Origin: Physella acuta
Lineage: Eukaryota; Mollusca; Gastropoda; Physidae
Reading direction: 5' to 3'
DNA length: 64,000 nt
Assembly (NCBI RefSeq): GCF_028476545.1
Contig: NW_026732694.1
Coordinates: 273,501-337,500, forward strand
Part shown: piece by piece, positions 13,101-25,486 of the stretch
Numbering within the stretch: the stretch's first letter is position 1
Layout: each line of letters starts with the position of its first letter
The notes under the pieces: generated by a model
What the model was told of the DNA's origin: nothing
Seen by the model: the letters and a program-made list of their open reading frames with translations, nothing else
Database searches by the model: none
Program-made: the position numbers and the translations under genes

Positions 13101-16100
13101 ATTTATTGATAGAAAAACAATGTCTCTTGAATAGTTATTTAACAATCACTAACCTAAAACAAAGTCTCACTTGGACGTATTGTGTGAGTGTGACTGGACT
13201 GGCCAGGTACAAAACGTAATCTCACCTGGACGTGTTTTAGAGTGTGATTGGTCAGGTACAAAAGAAAAGTCTCACCTGTAAGTGTTGTGTGAGTTACCAA
13301 GTACAAAATCATGCTCAACTCTACGTGTTTTAGCGTGTGATTGGGCTGGTTAAAAAAAACATTCTCATCTATTCGTATTGCGTGAGTGGTCAGGTACAAA
13401 ACAGTCTATCTTGGACGTATAGGGCTGGTAAGTAGGTCACCAACCAGCTATATGGCTCATGCAGTATTTATTGAGCCGTATAACTGATTGGTGACCTACT
13501 TACCAGCCCTATTGCGTGAGTGGTCAGGTACAAAAGCATTCTCACCTGTACCGTGTTGTAGCGTGTGATTGGTCAGGTACAAAAACAGTCTCACCTGGAC
13601 GTATTGTGTGAGCGTGACTGGACTGGACAGGTAAACCAGAGCAATGTCGTTGGGGTAGTTCATCTTGTCGGCGTAGTTCTCGTGCTTGAGATAGCGGCTG
13701 ACGTGCACGACCTGCAGGTTGATGTTGCCGTCGTCCACCAGACTGGTGGAGCCAGCCACCACCCGCATGCTGTAGTTGGGGTACACGTCCATGCAGTGGG
13801 CGGCCGTCACTGCCTGGGTGATGAAGATCACAACCGTTGGGTTGGTGTTAAGGTTAACGTCATTAGTTTCATTAGTAACGGTTAATTTTAGTCGGTGTAA
13901 GATCTGGACTGGATGTCAGGTTAAGATTAAGGTTAAGTTGTTTTGATTGGTTGTATTTATAAGGTACGAATGTGGTCGAATGGTAGAAGTTTGACTACTA
14001 AATCGAAAGTCTCGAGTTCAGATCCAAGCTTGAGTCCATACGACGGCCATAAGTCCACCCAGCTATAAATGATTACCCCCCCCCCCCCCCCCCCCCCGCA
14101 TACATTGAGTTGAGCATAAATTGAGCAACATTTTCCCAACCAGTTCGTAAATTTACATACACTCTAGTAAAGATTGTATACATTAGTTACATCCTATGTA
14201 ACGCCGGGTATATGTTGCTAGTCCTACAATAACGTAACATACCCAGTGCCATATACTCTTGCTTAATCTGTCTTTGATCCTCTCAAATTTCATACGATTA
14301 AAGTACCATGGCATCACAGATTCCTTACATAATTTGGTAAAATAAATCTTCTGTTGCTTTCATAGTCCAGTAATGTGACGTCAAAGTGTGGTCAGGGTTA
14401 TGACTTGAGCCAAATTTGATTTCCCCTTGAATTAAGTCAGATAATCTTATACTTGGTTGACACTTAGAACCTTCGAGATCTGAAATCGCGAACCCTGAGC
14501 ATCGCTCTTCTACTCGACCACGCCATTCAAGCGTTTAAATTAACGAAACTAAATGCAGCCTCTTGGAGGTTTAGTATTTTAAATCGCAAGCTGTAAGCAC
14601 GTACTTTAATTTTCTGCTTCACGTGATGTAATAAATGGTCAATACATCAATATCTAAACTATGCGTAAAGAAAATAATGTTTCTTTATCAAGATTAAGAA
14701 AGCTGAGCCATTAAAGGGACTTACGTTAGTTTTAATATAGCTCGATCCATTTAACCTCTTTAATCGCATACGCCTAGGAAGTTAGTTCTATAATTTAAGC
14801 TGATTCATGAAATGTGTGTTTAAAGCTGTGCTTGATCTATCAGTCTTGAATTGTCCGTTTTTTGTTGGTCGGTTTATCTTTTATCATTAGTGCTTTTGTA
14901 CTTTCCTGCCACGGCTTTTTTTATCGATGCTATTTGTCGAGGGACACATTTTGACTTGTAAGAGGGACACGAGCACTGTAGACATTTCTATGTCTTCTAT
15001 TAATCCAGCAGGTTCGAGTCTCTACTTCCCAAAACTCACGTCAAAACTTTCGTTCCACAGTTGTTAAAACATCATCATCTCTGAACGCTTAGTGACGCCT
15101 AAGGCATCACCAAGTGAGCGCATTACCTCATGTCTCTAGCTATAACCTCTGCCTGTTGAAAAGTTCAGCTCCTCGCCTCCAACGTTTTCTCTATTGACCT
15201 TCATAATTGTTTTTGACCGCCTTCGTTTTCTCTTGTCCTGTGATGTCCATTTGAGAACAGCCTTGTGTCATCCTTAGCACATAGTTCAAACATTTCTATC
15301 TTCTGTGTCTGATAACTACTGTCAGTGGTTGGGTAGGGGGGGGGGGGGTTGTACCGTCTCTAGCAGGTATGCTGTAGAACTACTGTTATATTCTTTTGAC
15401 TGACTACGCAAAGGAGCGGATATTTTAAAAATACATTTTTGGTTTTAGTTACAGTCGTAATGCTGGCTCATCTAAACGGTTTTACTCTTCGAATCACGGA
15501 GTTTGGAGGCACGGTGGTTACGGATGGTATATATATATATATATTTATATATATATAATTGATTATGTATACATTAGGGCTTAGCTTCACAAAGTTTTCA
15601 AAGTTCAAAAGACTAGGCAATAAAGTTGAAATTGAATATGGTCTTAACCATAAACCAACACTACACAATACCGATGGTATAAGTAGGCCTAACCACTTTA
15701 CAAAAGTAATAATTTAATTAAACAAATGTGATTCCACTTACTCAACATCGGCAATCAAATAAAACCCCAACTAACGAGACAACAACTTACGACACACGTG
15801 TGAACCAAGACGGCACCACAAAGGTGGTACCACTGCTCCTCTTCGTACACTTGAAGTGACACCATAAAGGGGAAAGACATCGGTTCAGCCTCTCTGCCAT
15901 TGATGATTCTCTTCACTCGACTCAGTGCTCTCGACTGGCATGGTACTAAATAGAAAGACAAAGTCTGTCCAAGTCTACTCCATTTAAATGGTAGATTTTT
16001 ATTTTATAATGTATATTCACATTTTTAATTATTAAATTAATTAAATACCACAGGAATTATCTTCAAATTATCTTTCGCAAATAAATATACGCTGTCTTAA

Positions 16101-16215
16101 ATGTGTCTTTTTTGTTACGTTTAACAAATTAGTCAAAAAATTATTTTAAAATTGTGCTCAAAATTCTGTTAATTTATTCACCTAGAAAGCACACAACGAA
16201 GAACCAAACCTTCAT
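10191..16215 (-). CDS. Secreted chymotrypsin-like serine protease with N-glycosylation-sequon repeat tail
   Basis: Complete S1-family endopeptidase, probably secreted. Exons in sense order: 16182-16215, 15791-15945, 13595-13813, 12346-12562, 11260-11418, 10191-10672; total 421 residues plus stop. The signal peptide is MKVWFFVVCFL. Activation cleavage is R24|IINGREAE. The triad is His69 (TAAHC), Asp119 (NDIAL) and Ser236 (GDSGGS). The residue six before the active Ser is Ser, so specificity is chymotrypsin- or elastase-like, not trypsin-like. The catalytic domain ends near YLDWINRRL. It is followed by about 135 residues of GNETN repeats (15-bp units) with about 20 N-X-T/S sequons, then SVSNDP and stop. 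Exon 5 uses a weak acceptor (ATTGAG) chosen because it alone keeps phase. The exon 3 and exon 4 ends are embedded in tandem arrays that repeat the donor site, so the exact donor used is uncertain. A T-rich acceptor lies immediately before the ATG, suggesting an upstream 5'UTR exon. Confidence 0.88.
10236..10602. repeat. 15-bp coding minisatellite (GNETN)n
   Basis: Plus strand TTCCGTTAGTCTCAT units, about 24 of them. They are perfect from about 10424 to 10595 and degenerate toward the stop codon. The 15-bp unit keeps the protease frame, encoding Gly-Asn-Glu-Thr-Asn on the minus strand. Confidence 0.95.
10700..10935. repeat. 26-bp minisatellite beside protease exon 6
   Basis: About nine units of TAGTGACATGTAATGACAGC + TATGAT. 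The array starts within about 30 bp of the exon 6 acceptor at 10673 and occupies the 3' end of the last intron. Confidence 0.9.
11725..12375. repeat. 37- to 39-bp minisatellite repeating the exon 4 end and donor
   Basis: About 17 units of CTTGTGACAGACCTTTCAAA + TCTTGCACACAGATGTG. A variant unit has ACAACCTAAAAGACC in place of the first bases. On the sense strand each unit reads CACATCTGTGTGCAAGATTT..AAAG|GTCTGTC. That is the last codons of exon 4 of the protease plus its donor. The unit nearest the exon (12341-12375) is taken as the real one. Confidence 0.93.
13150..13600. repeat. About 50-bp degenerate array repeating the exon 3 end and donor
   Basis: At least six diverged units of TACCTGACCAATCACACGCT..CGTCCAG|GTGAGA in protease sense, matching the real exon 3 end (CACAATACGTCCAG|GTGAGA at 13595). 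The outermost unit (about 13160-13205) is the best match to the exon. One unit is interrupted by the 90-bp palindrome at 13421. Confidence 0.8.
13421..13510. mobile_element. 90-bp near-perfect palindrome insertion
   Basis: The arms AGGGCTGGTAAGTAGGTCAC..CAA and its exact reverse complement (23 bp each) extend with a few mismatches almost to the centre. It splits a repeat unit between GACGTAT and ATTGCGTGAG, so it is an insertion with at most a 2- to 3-bp duplication (AT). Confidence 0.75.
13965..14100 (+). mobile_element. tRNA-derived SINE fragment
   Basis: Head GTGGTCGAATGGTAGAAG with GAGTTCAGATCC as the B-box-like part, then AGTCCACCCAGCT as in other copies. It is followed by a C-run. A reverse-strand relative lies at about 14440-14530 (CGAGATCTGAAATCGCGAAC, ACTCGACCACGCC). 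Confidence 0.5.
14531..15790. other. Protease intron 2, remainder
   Basis: No exon seen. It contains a poly-G run at about 15339-15350 and a short (TA)n at 15526-15557. Confidence 0.5.
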
Positions 16216-16542
16216 TCTGAAAAAAAAAATCTTAAAAGATTTTCAAAACCTTTTCAAATTTTTCTTTGCCAACACCATTTCATACGCTTAATTTAACTTG
16301 TCTCTATATTATTAGCCTCCTCTTTTTTTTTCAAAGTACAAAACATAAATCATGTGAGGCAAGTCAACCAATCAGAGCTAATCAATAGTTATAGGCAGAT
16401 AACTTTACCCGTCTAATGATGTAGGTAGCGCATTTTGTGTCCTTTTAACACAAAATTAAATCTTTCTTCGATTTTGTGACTAGATTATAATTTACGATCT
16501 ACATTAAATTATTATCGCGGACTTTTTCTAATATCAGGACTT

Positions 16543-16800
<258 letters not shown>

Positions 16801-16942
16801 TAGTCCTCTCAGAAACTCGTTCATTTGTGTTATTATCCCTTTGGGTAAACGATAGTTGAGCCATTGTGTTTCGTGCAGTAGTTATAGTTCCCCAGATTCT
16901 TTCCGAAAACTACACCCATACACTATCTTATCCCACTTAACC

Positions 16943-17700
16943 CCACCTACACCTACACCTACACCTACACCTACACCTACACCTACACCTACACCTACAC
17001 CTACACCTACACCTACACCTACACCTACACCTACACCTACACCTACACCTACACCTACACCTACACCTACACCTACACCTACACCTACACCTACACCTAC
17101 ACCTACACCTACACCTACACCTACACCTACACCTACACCTACACCTACACCTACACCTACACCTACACCTACACCTACACCTACACCTACACCTACACCT
17201 ACACCTACACCTACACCTACACCTACACCTACACCTACACCTACACCTACACCTACACCTACACCTACACCTACACCTACACCTACACCTACACCTACAC
17301 CTACACCTACACCTACACCTACACCTACACCTACACCTACACCTACACCTACACCTACACCTACACCTACACCTACACCTACACCTACACCTACACCTAC
17401 ACCTACACCTACACCTACACCTACACCTACACCTACACCTACACCTACACCTACACCTACACCTACACCTACACCTACACCTACACCTACACCTACACCT
17501 ACACCTACACCTACACCTACACCTACACCTACACCTACACCTACACCTACACCTACACCTACACCTACACCTACACCTACACCTACACCTACACCTACAC
17601 CTACACCTACACCTACACCTACACCTACACCTACACCTACACCTACACCTACACCTACACCTACACCTACACCTACACCTACACCTACACCTACACCTAC
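16943..17700. repeat. Homogeneous (ACCTAC)n array
   Basis: About 126 uninterrupted hexamers with no visible variant. It reads as Pro-Thr on one strand and Val-Gly on the other, which produces long but meaningless ORFs. It is the reverse complement of the GTAGGT array at 62790-64000. Confidence 0.97.
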
Positions 17701-17757
17701 ATGAGCTAGTAATCCCACAACAGCTACTGATGACGCATTCATATCAAGTATTGATGC

Positions 17758-18092
17758 TAAGTGGCGTCACATGATCGGGTGCCACCCGAAGAGATAACTC
17801 AGGGTGTTTCCCCTCCTCCCTCCTAGAATGTTTGTATTTTCGGTTGGGCGTCACCCCTTCCTTCTTATTGTTTAAAAGCTTGTTAACACATTTCTCGACA
17901 GTAAAAAGTACCATTTATCAGTTTGGTGTCACCCCTCTCACATAGTAATTGATTACTTTAGTTAGGTAAACCTTTTTTTCCACAATACATTTCACGATAT
18001 TTCGATTTGGTGTCTCTTCCAGAAAGATGTCACCAGGTGCGGACCGCAAAACTTACCCGCCTTCCCCACCCTTCCCCTGCCTTGTGAAGCTA
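17758..18092. mobile_element. hAT-type MITE family copy, old
   Basis: Same family as 38434-38757: GTGGCGTCAC..GGGTGCCACCCG start, repeated GGTGTCACCCCT words, TCACCAGGTGCGGACCGC and a decayed GAAGCTACTG end. Bases 18093-18760 hold no gene I can see. Confidence 0.55.
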
Positions 18093-18808
18093 CTGTTGAC
18101 TGTACATGACAATCTGCGACACACTAAATAAATAAACTGTCAAATGGATGTTAAACCCGAACAGCTAACACTTCTTAAAACTGTTTGTACACATGTTGTG
18201 AATGAGGAATAAATCAGATCTCTTTTTATTCTTTCCGCTTTAATGGTTAAGCCGGGCATAATTTTAATCTGATGTGTCGAGTGGATTATTTCACAATAAA
18301 ACACGGCAGCATCTGGCTTAGTTACATGTTTGCATTCATGTTGCAATGCTTGTTTAGTACTTTGCTATTCTGTTTCCACTTTAAAATGTACTGTAGACAA
18401 TTGAAATAGTCATTTGACTAGGTTGCAGTAATAGACTTTTTGTTGTTAATTTTTTGAAAAGTTGTGAATTGTGTCACTAGGATCTATAGTAAACTTTTTT
18501 TTATAAACGGTACAGTAGAAGTTTTGGAGCAGTTCTTTTTTATGTAACTATTGAAAATTTCTGCGCTTCAAATTTCCTTATATAGATGTATATTATTACT
18601 TTAGAGTAATTACAAGTATATTATTTTGTTTTCATAAACATGTTAAACAGATACAAGATCAGAGTATTCATATAAAAAATTAATTAACGAGATAAATAAA
18701 CTAATGGATATCCGGTCTGTTTTAATTAAAGACTCAAAGTGCTTTTTTAATTTTTAATTCTTGTACAGTTCAGACAGTTCGGACATTTCCGACAGTTCCG
18801 ACAGTTCC

Positions 18809-21800
18809 ATGACCTTAGAAGCCCAGAAAAAGAACCTGTGCTTAGCACTAGCACTCTGCTCTGTGTTTATCATGACGTGGTGTTTGTTCCAAAATCAACG
18901 AGTGATAGACATGCTGCAAACAGGCAGGGAGGCTAATTCCACACCTGTTGAAAGAACAAGAGGTATATTTTAATTTTTTAAAGTTTTTCAATCTTCAGTC
19001 GACGCCTGTGAGTGGGTTTTTAAACACGTTTTGTAACTCAATTGAGACCAAAACAAATACAGCGACGTCTTATATACCGAAGTAACAGGTGAGCACTGAA
19101 GTTTTTCCACTACAACCAGCGGCGGGTCCAGAGTTACGAATATAAAAAGTGTAACAGACTGTACTTCTTGTATTATTTTTATATTGTATTTAGCCTGAAT
19201 TTGATTGAAAGTAGAGAACCTGGCCAACGGAAGCACTGTGTGTGCAACTAATAATGTATTTTCCATGCTTTTTGTTAGATCGCTCGCTGACGTTAGGGGA
19301 GAGAATGAGGGGTATAAAAGGTGAGCGTAAGATGGGCTAAGGGTGCCTGTTTGGAAGAATGTAAGCCGTCACCGTACCACTATGTTTCTGGATTGTTCTT
19401 TGATTATTGTTATCCTACTATGGATTTATCAATATTATTTCTTGTGGATCTATTTTATTAATGTAAATAAAGTTGAAAGTTGAGGGGACTGTTCATCGTA
19501 TTCATTGAAGAAAGACCTCACAATAACAACCTTTGTCGTATTCACGTTGTTACAAAAAGTACAAGCTTATTTATAGTTTCTTTTTCGTACGTAATTTGTA
19601 ATATTGGAGTGGATTTTACACAACACAGTTTTAAGTACTACGTGTCAACTTGTTAGGCGCCGTATGGGCCGTCGACTTAAATTTTCTTTTTGCTTTTGCT
19701 TCCATAGCCTTTGTCCAACCAACATCAAACTACAAGGCAGAAGTTGTTTGATTTTCGGGTTTTCCTTCTACCTCCATCTAGCAAGCCTCTTTTGTCCGAA
19801 GACCAGAACAATTTTCAGCATTCCTGCTCTCTCTCTCTCTGTCTCTATCGCCCGTTTTGTATAACAATTAAAACAATATAGGATACCTTTTCTTGCAAAT
19901 GAAAAATCAGCAATAGTGATTCGAACTCTCTAAATCCACTCATCCAACCTCGTACTCCGAACATTTCAAATTGAGACTGTATAAATGGGAGACAAAAAAA
20001 GATATACATATAAATTATTAATATATATATCCAATTTGGTGACTGAAAGCCTTTTTTTTTTTACACCTGGAAGAGAGCAATGGACCCGAGTAAGCTAATG
20101 TGTAGGGGTACGTCAATTCTATGTTAACTATTTCTGTTATGGTTTCACAGAGAAGGCTATGTAACTTTATTTTCAGTTGTAAAATCTTACCAGTAATTTA
20201 GTTGTAATGTGTTTACATTTCAAATTTTTGTGTTAAATATATCCTTGTTCTGTTTACTGAAAAACACAACACAAGACGTTCGTTCACGTTAGTGCCAAAG
20301 ACTATGAATAATTGGAGTACTATAGTCGTTTACCAAGCTAAAACAGGCGGTTCCGTCGGCGCCCAAGCATGGTGCGATTTGACGCCCCGGGCTAGACTGT
20401 GTGCACTTTGCCTTTATGTTTGCATTTAAGTTTTTGTTTATGTTTGCCTTTATTTGCATTATTTTTAGTTATTGTTTGCGTTTAGGTTTGCGTTTGTGTT
20501 TTCTTTGCGTTTGTGGTATGGTTTGCGTTTGTAGTTGGGTATGTGTTTGCGTTTGGATTTAGGTTTGTTTTCGTTTGCTTTTTTGTTTGTGTTTGTGTTT
20601 TCTTTGTGTTTGTGTTTGCGTTTGTGTTTGTGTTTTTGTTTACGTTTGTGTTTGTATTTGTGTTTGTGTTTGCGTTTGCGTTATGTTTGGGTTTTTTTGG
20701 TTGGTTATGGTTAGGGTTGATTCGAAAAGTAATTTATCTCCTAAACCCGGGCAATGCCTGGTATATGCTGATTATTAAACACACAAGTCATGGTCTTTTA
20801 CTGTTAGGTTTTTTTTACAGAGGCCAGTGCAGGGCCTGGCCGGGACGGCTAGTTATAATTGAAGGATAAGTTTATCTACTTTGAAACAGCGAGAAAAGAT
20901 GTGTGACACTCTTTGATGTAACGAGATAAATGTATGGTTCAATAACAGCATAATAACAATGTTTCACTAATTGCTAATTTCCATAGGGTCTGAACTGCAG
21001 TCTACAGGAGTTAAGCAGAGACGACTGGATGGAGGTACTAAAATTATACTTTTGAAAACTGTTAAAATCCCATTAAAACATTCTTTTCTAATTTAAAAAA
21101 TAAAGTGTTATTAGTTACGGTTTAGACAGTAGGAATGTAAATGAACAAAAACTTACTGCATTTTCTCTCGGGTAGCATGCAATAAAACGGTAAACATTGT
21201 GGTATATTAAATCGATCAGTTATTATAAGCAGGCTAGTAAATTGCAAACCAGGATATAGCATACTAACAATTGTCTCTCAGCTGTCAAAACTTTCCAACT
21301 CAGGGCAGGTACTCCTTTGTCCTGAGTTGTCTTATTAAATTCTATTTTGCATCCAGTTCTTCTAATAGACATGACCATCCATCATTATGAATCCATTCAT
21401 TATTATTGATGACAGGGATTAAAATCCGTAAAAAGATATTAAACAAGTTAATAAAAAGTCTAGTGACAATTTAAGCGCAATTTCCTTATGTTATCTAAAA
21501 ATAGATAGTGATCACAAAGACGTATAATACTGGGGTGCGTTCAAGCTAGGAGAACGATCGGTTTGTAGGTGTTTATGTAATTTTAAATTTTTTTTTGTGA
21601 CCGAACGAATGGATATTTTTGAAAACTTTCTTCGGCAATATTGTTCTAAATTATGGCAGGAATCGATTGGTAAATGTTTCAAGTCGCTAAGTGGTCTGGT
21701 CGCCGAGATATGGGCCAAAAACTGCATTTTTTCGAGGTTTTTTGGCTTTTCCAGTAAATCCAGGAAGGAATTCCGGGAATTTTTTTGGCCCACAATCATC

Positions 21801-24800
21801 CTCGGAACTTGCTTAACATATTTGCTTTTGGAACTAGTCCTCAATATTGCTTCGTTGAGGAGGAGATACGACTTAAGCTGCGGACACTTATCCATACATT
21901 CATTCATCCATCCATCCATCCAGAAATGACGAGTTAATAATCACAATTGTCCGTATGGGAATTGCGCTAAAAAAAACTTAAACCTGAAAATAATTCAGAA
22001 ATGTGTAATAGTTTTTGAACTAATATTATCAAAGTTGCAAATCCAGAGAACTTGATACTAATTTTTTTTCGAGTTTAAGGCTACATTTGTATTTGTTTTC
22101 ATCAAGCCGAAGTTGTAATCTGAAGTTTCACTTTCGTAAGACAGATCTCGATTGGGTGTACAGGAAGCCCGTGATCGATATTCTGAAAACTCCAATTTAT
22201 GGTAAAATGTTTTCAAAACTTTGCCCATGATATGTTTAGATAGAATTATTAAAAAAAAACAAAACATACATGACCTAGTTCTGCTACTTCCGTTTACATT
22301 TTCTGTGGTATAATGAAACCAACCAAATTAAAAAAAAATGTTTATTTGCCGAAATTAAGAAATAGGCCTATACCCAATTTTTTAGTAAAGTCCAACAAAT
22401 ATAAAAGATTTAGATTTTATAAGCATATTTATCTTAATAACATGGTAAATGACCTTAAAAATATTGAATAGGCCTTTCGAACAATGCTGAGACTATTCTC
22501 GGTTAAGTCCACTGCCACTGATCCAAGGGCCAATCCTCCCCGTATCAAACAGTTGAACCAAAATATACGTTGGGCGTGTGCCAACACACATTATACAGTT
22601 AAATAAAAACTTTGTTCAATTAAAAATCGTCAAGTACAAACTCTTCGCCTATCCTACATTTGCTCCTTAAAAATGGCTTCATCTAAGGTTGCTCCCCACA
22701 GGCTGGTATAACTTCACCGTCGTATTGCTCCCCACAGGCTGGTATAACTTCACCGTCGTGTCGGCCTTGATTGACATCGGCCGGGGAAACTGGACCAGGT
22801 TTACCCGGTCCTACGACGATTACCTTAAGTTCTTTCATCAAATCCTGGGGTTAAAGGTTAATCTGGTCTTGTTTGTTGACCGAAAGGCTAAGGCGGTAGC
22901 TGAGGAAAAAAGGAAGGGTATGGAGGATAGGACACGAATTATAGAAACCACGTTACAGGATATTCCTTACTACAAGTAAGTCTTTCACATCACGCAGACA
23001 TCTATACAACATATCGCTTAGTACAACACTTTACACATCATAGCTATACAACATATCCCTTACTACAAGTAAGACTTTCACATCACGCAGACATCTATAC
23101 AATATATACCTTACTACAAGACTTTACACGACATGCAAACAGCTATACAACTTTACACATCATACAAACAACTATACAACTTTACACATCATACAAACAC
23201 CTATACAATTTTACACATCATAGAAGTAACTTAACAAGACCTCTGTCACTACATATAAATATTTACATATTTAACAATCTATTATTAAGCATTTCTTTCA
23301 ATCTTTCAAACTTTCATATACAATATCTAGTTTAAATCTAGTTGGTTTTGTTTATACGACAAATGGTTGTGTATTATCCCAGGTTGAGGCACCGTATAGC
23401 GGAGATTATGAACAGTACCGAGTATAAGAAGGACAACGAGTTAGTCAAGATGCAACTGTGTGAGGCCTTCTCACCAGAGTATGATATCATTAACTGGGCC
23501 AAGTTGTACTTTGTCGACAGGTGAGATTTATATCTTTCAATTACTTTATTTGAGCTTTCAAATTGTGTATGCAGAAAGCGATGTGGTCTAGCTATAGAGT
23601 TATACTAAGGTACGATAAGGTCCGGTTCTTATTTTTTGGACTAGTACCCAGAGCACAAGTTCTAAAAGATGGTCTTTCGGCATGTTACACAAGTATGAGA
23701 AATACTTCCTGGGGATTATGTCGCTACATTGAAAAAGACGTCACACTTCAGACAACATGTTTTTGTCTTTTAAAACACCGATTAGAGCTGAGCATAGATA
23801 TGGCCACACTATCCCTTCATGTGCTGAGGAAAAAAAAAACAGGTGAACTCTACTTCACCCACCCTGTATCCCGCCAAGTCCGATAGACAACTTTATCATT
23901 CACATCTAAAAAAAATTATCATTGACATGATGTGTCTCGAACCCGTGTCACCCACATCGTAAACTATTACAATTACATCTTAGCTATGTAGGCTCGTAAG
24001 ATCAGAGACTAATTTGCTAAAATATTTTACTTTTATTTTGCGTAAAAAACTTCGTTTACGCGAATAGGCCCTAGTGCTTAGTATTATTTCAAATTAAATT
24101 TTATCCCAAATTAGCCAAATACATAGCTAAACAAACAACGATTAATATAAAAAAAATAAGGCCCGAAATAGTTTAGTATATAGATTCTAGGTCCAGATTA
24201 TAGTTGTAGAATTTAAGTTAATTCTAGATCTAGATGTAGAATTTACGTTAAGTCTAGTTTTTGCCGTAACTCTAGATCTAGAACCTACATAGATAAATCC
24301 CATGTATTCTCGAATAAGATGATTATTGAAGCTTAAAAGCAAAGATTTATATCAAATATTTAAGGACTAACATAGGTTTAATAGAGAAACTCAATAAATT
24401 ATTGTGGTTTTTTAATAGTTTTTATTTTTAACTAATTAACTTTGGTTTGACCTAGATTCTACATTTTAGATCTAGACCTAGGATTGACTTTCACTGCGTC
24501 CGATAGCTGATCTATAGATCTAGAGAAATTAATTTTTATATTCAAATTAGAAGAGCCATTGAAAATTGATAATAGTGTTGGAACCTAATGAAAATAGCAA
24601 ACGGACGCATCCTTAAAGCTATAGCCGAAATAAATTAGCTTTATAATGCGTTAAACTTTTGAATGGGCAACAAAATCTTCGATGGAAGCCGCCATCATTG
24701 TTATAAAAAGTAAATAAATCATGTGACGTCACTCTAAGTAAAGTCATTGTTCTGAAATATTATAATTAGTGTGGTTAATCTACCAATGAATATATATCAA

Positions 24801-25486
24801 TACATTAATTAACGTTTTTAAATTAGTTTGTGATCAACAGTTTGGTTAAAAAAGGAAATTGTTCTCTACCTAATTACGTATTGTACAGCTTTACGCATAG
24901 TGTAGATTCTCTCTTGTAACCGAACAGACAAAAAAAAAAAAAAAAAAAAAAAACAAAAAGCAAATAAATATACAAACATGTAAACAAACTTGAGTTTAAT
25001 AGTATATAGATCTAGATAGATAGCAATTATTTATGATTGTAGATTGTATTTGTCTGTTTCAGAACTGTCAACGAAAACCCATTTAAGAACGATTTCTTTA
25101 TTTGGCTGGATGGTGGATACGGACACGGTAAATCGATATATCCAGCAAATCACGTCTGGAAACCGCGCGGACTGTTCGACCACGCTGATAAGGTCACGTT
25201 CATTGAGCTGAAGCCAGGTGTAGGGAAATACGTCACTGTCAAGGACAAACTCCACAAGATATCAATAGCTGTAATGATTGGTGGATTCTTCGCCGGTGGA
25301 GCGGTGGCAATGCAGGATCTGTACAGGCTACAAAGGCTGCAGGTCAGTGAGTGGATGGAACAAGGTATAACAGACGATGATCAGACGATCTACTTAACAC
25401 TGTACTACAAGCACCCGTCCTTGTTTCGCTTAGTACGTGGCGGTTGGAATGACGTCTTCAAACTTTTCAACGTGGGAGGATCATAG
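18809..25486 (+). CDS. HtrL/YibB-domain type II membrane protein
   Basis: Exons: 18809-18962, 19279-19320, 20987-21034, 22738-22975, 23383-23520, 25063-25486; 347 residues. The coding part of the first exon opens with MTLEAQKKN, then a hydrophobic segment at about residues 10-27 (LCLALALCSVFIMTWCLF), a signal anchor with a short cytosolic tail. A stem follows, built from tiny phase-1 exons. The HtrL_YibB-like domain runs from about residue 84: FTVVSALIDIGRGNW, VNLVLFVDRK, then DFFIWLDGGYGHG and MIGGFFAGG. Domain-bearing relatives are known from molluscs and nematodes and from bacterial LPS loci; a Golgi or secretory glycosyltransferase-like role is inference. The acceptor at 18768 leaves an in-frame SDSSDISDSS stretch before the ATG, so an upstream coding exon is possible. 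The exon 4 acceptor is duplicated 36 bp upstream. A possible ATTAAA poly(A) signal lies near 25693. Confidence 0.85.
20279..20852 (+). mobile_element. Helitron-like non-autonomous repeat, copy 2
   Basis: One unit of the GGCGCCC/ACTATAGTCGTTTA block, a G/T-rich tract (20400-20720), CCCGGGCAATGCCTGG and the end GGGCCTGGCCGGGACGGCTAG, as in copy 1. It lies in intron 2 of the HtrL-like gene. Confidence 0.5.
21035..22701. other. HtrL-like gene intron 3
   Basis: A block at about 21520-21930 (GTCGCCGAGATATGGGCC, GGCCCACAATCATCC, then CATC microsatellite) looks like an interspersed repeat, but no second copy is in the window. Otherwise nothing seen. Confidence 0.4.
22693..22760 (+). repeat. 36-bp tandem duplication containing a splice acceptor
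   Basis: GCTCCCCACAG|GCTGGTATAA..CTTCACCGTCGT occurs twice, with acceptors at 22701 and 22737. The 36-bp step is in frame, so the upstream acceptor would add 12 residues (GWYNFTVVLLPT) to the HtrL-like protein. Confidence 0.95.
23521..25062. other. HtrL-like gene intron 5
   Basis: Contains a SINE tail fragment at about 23790-23960 (GGCCACACTATCCCTTCATG, CTCTACTTCACC), repeated TAGATCTAGA words at 24170-24520 and a poly-A run near 24930-24955. No exon seen. Confidence 0.5.

Noticed and set aside
16856-17742. Pro-Thr and Val-Gly repeat ORFs of more than 280 codons
   Set aside because: Both are mere readings of a perfect hexamer array, open on both strands, with no start context or flanking exons.
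19309-19325. TATA box (GGTATAAAAGG)
   Set aside because: It coincides with the end of a small exon whose phase fits on both sides and which ends in a GTGAGC donor; I take it as coding.
21512-21929. Overlapping ORFs on both strands
   Set aside because: No motif, no splice logic with the host gene, and likely interspersed repeat.
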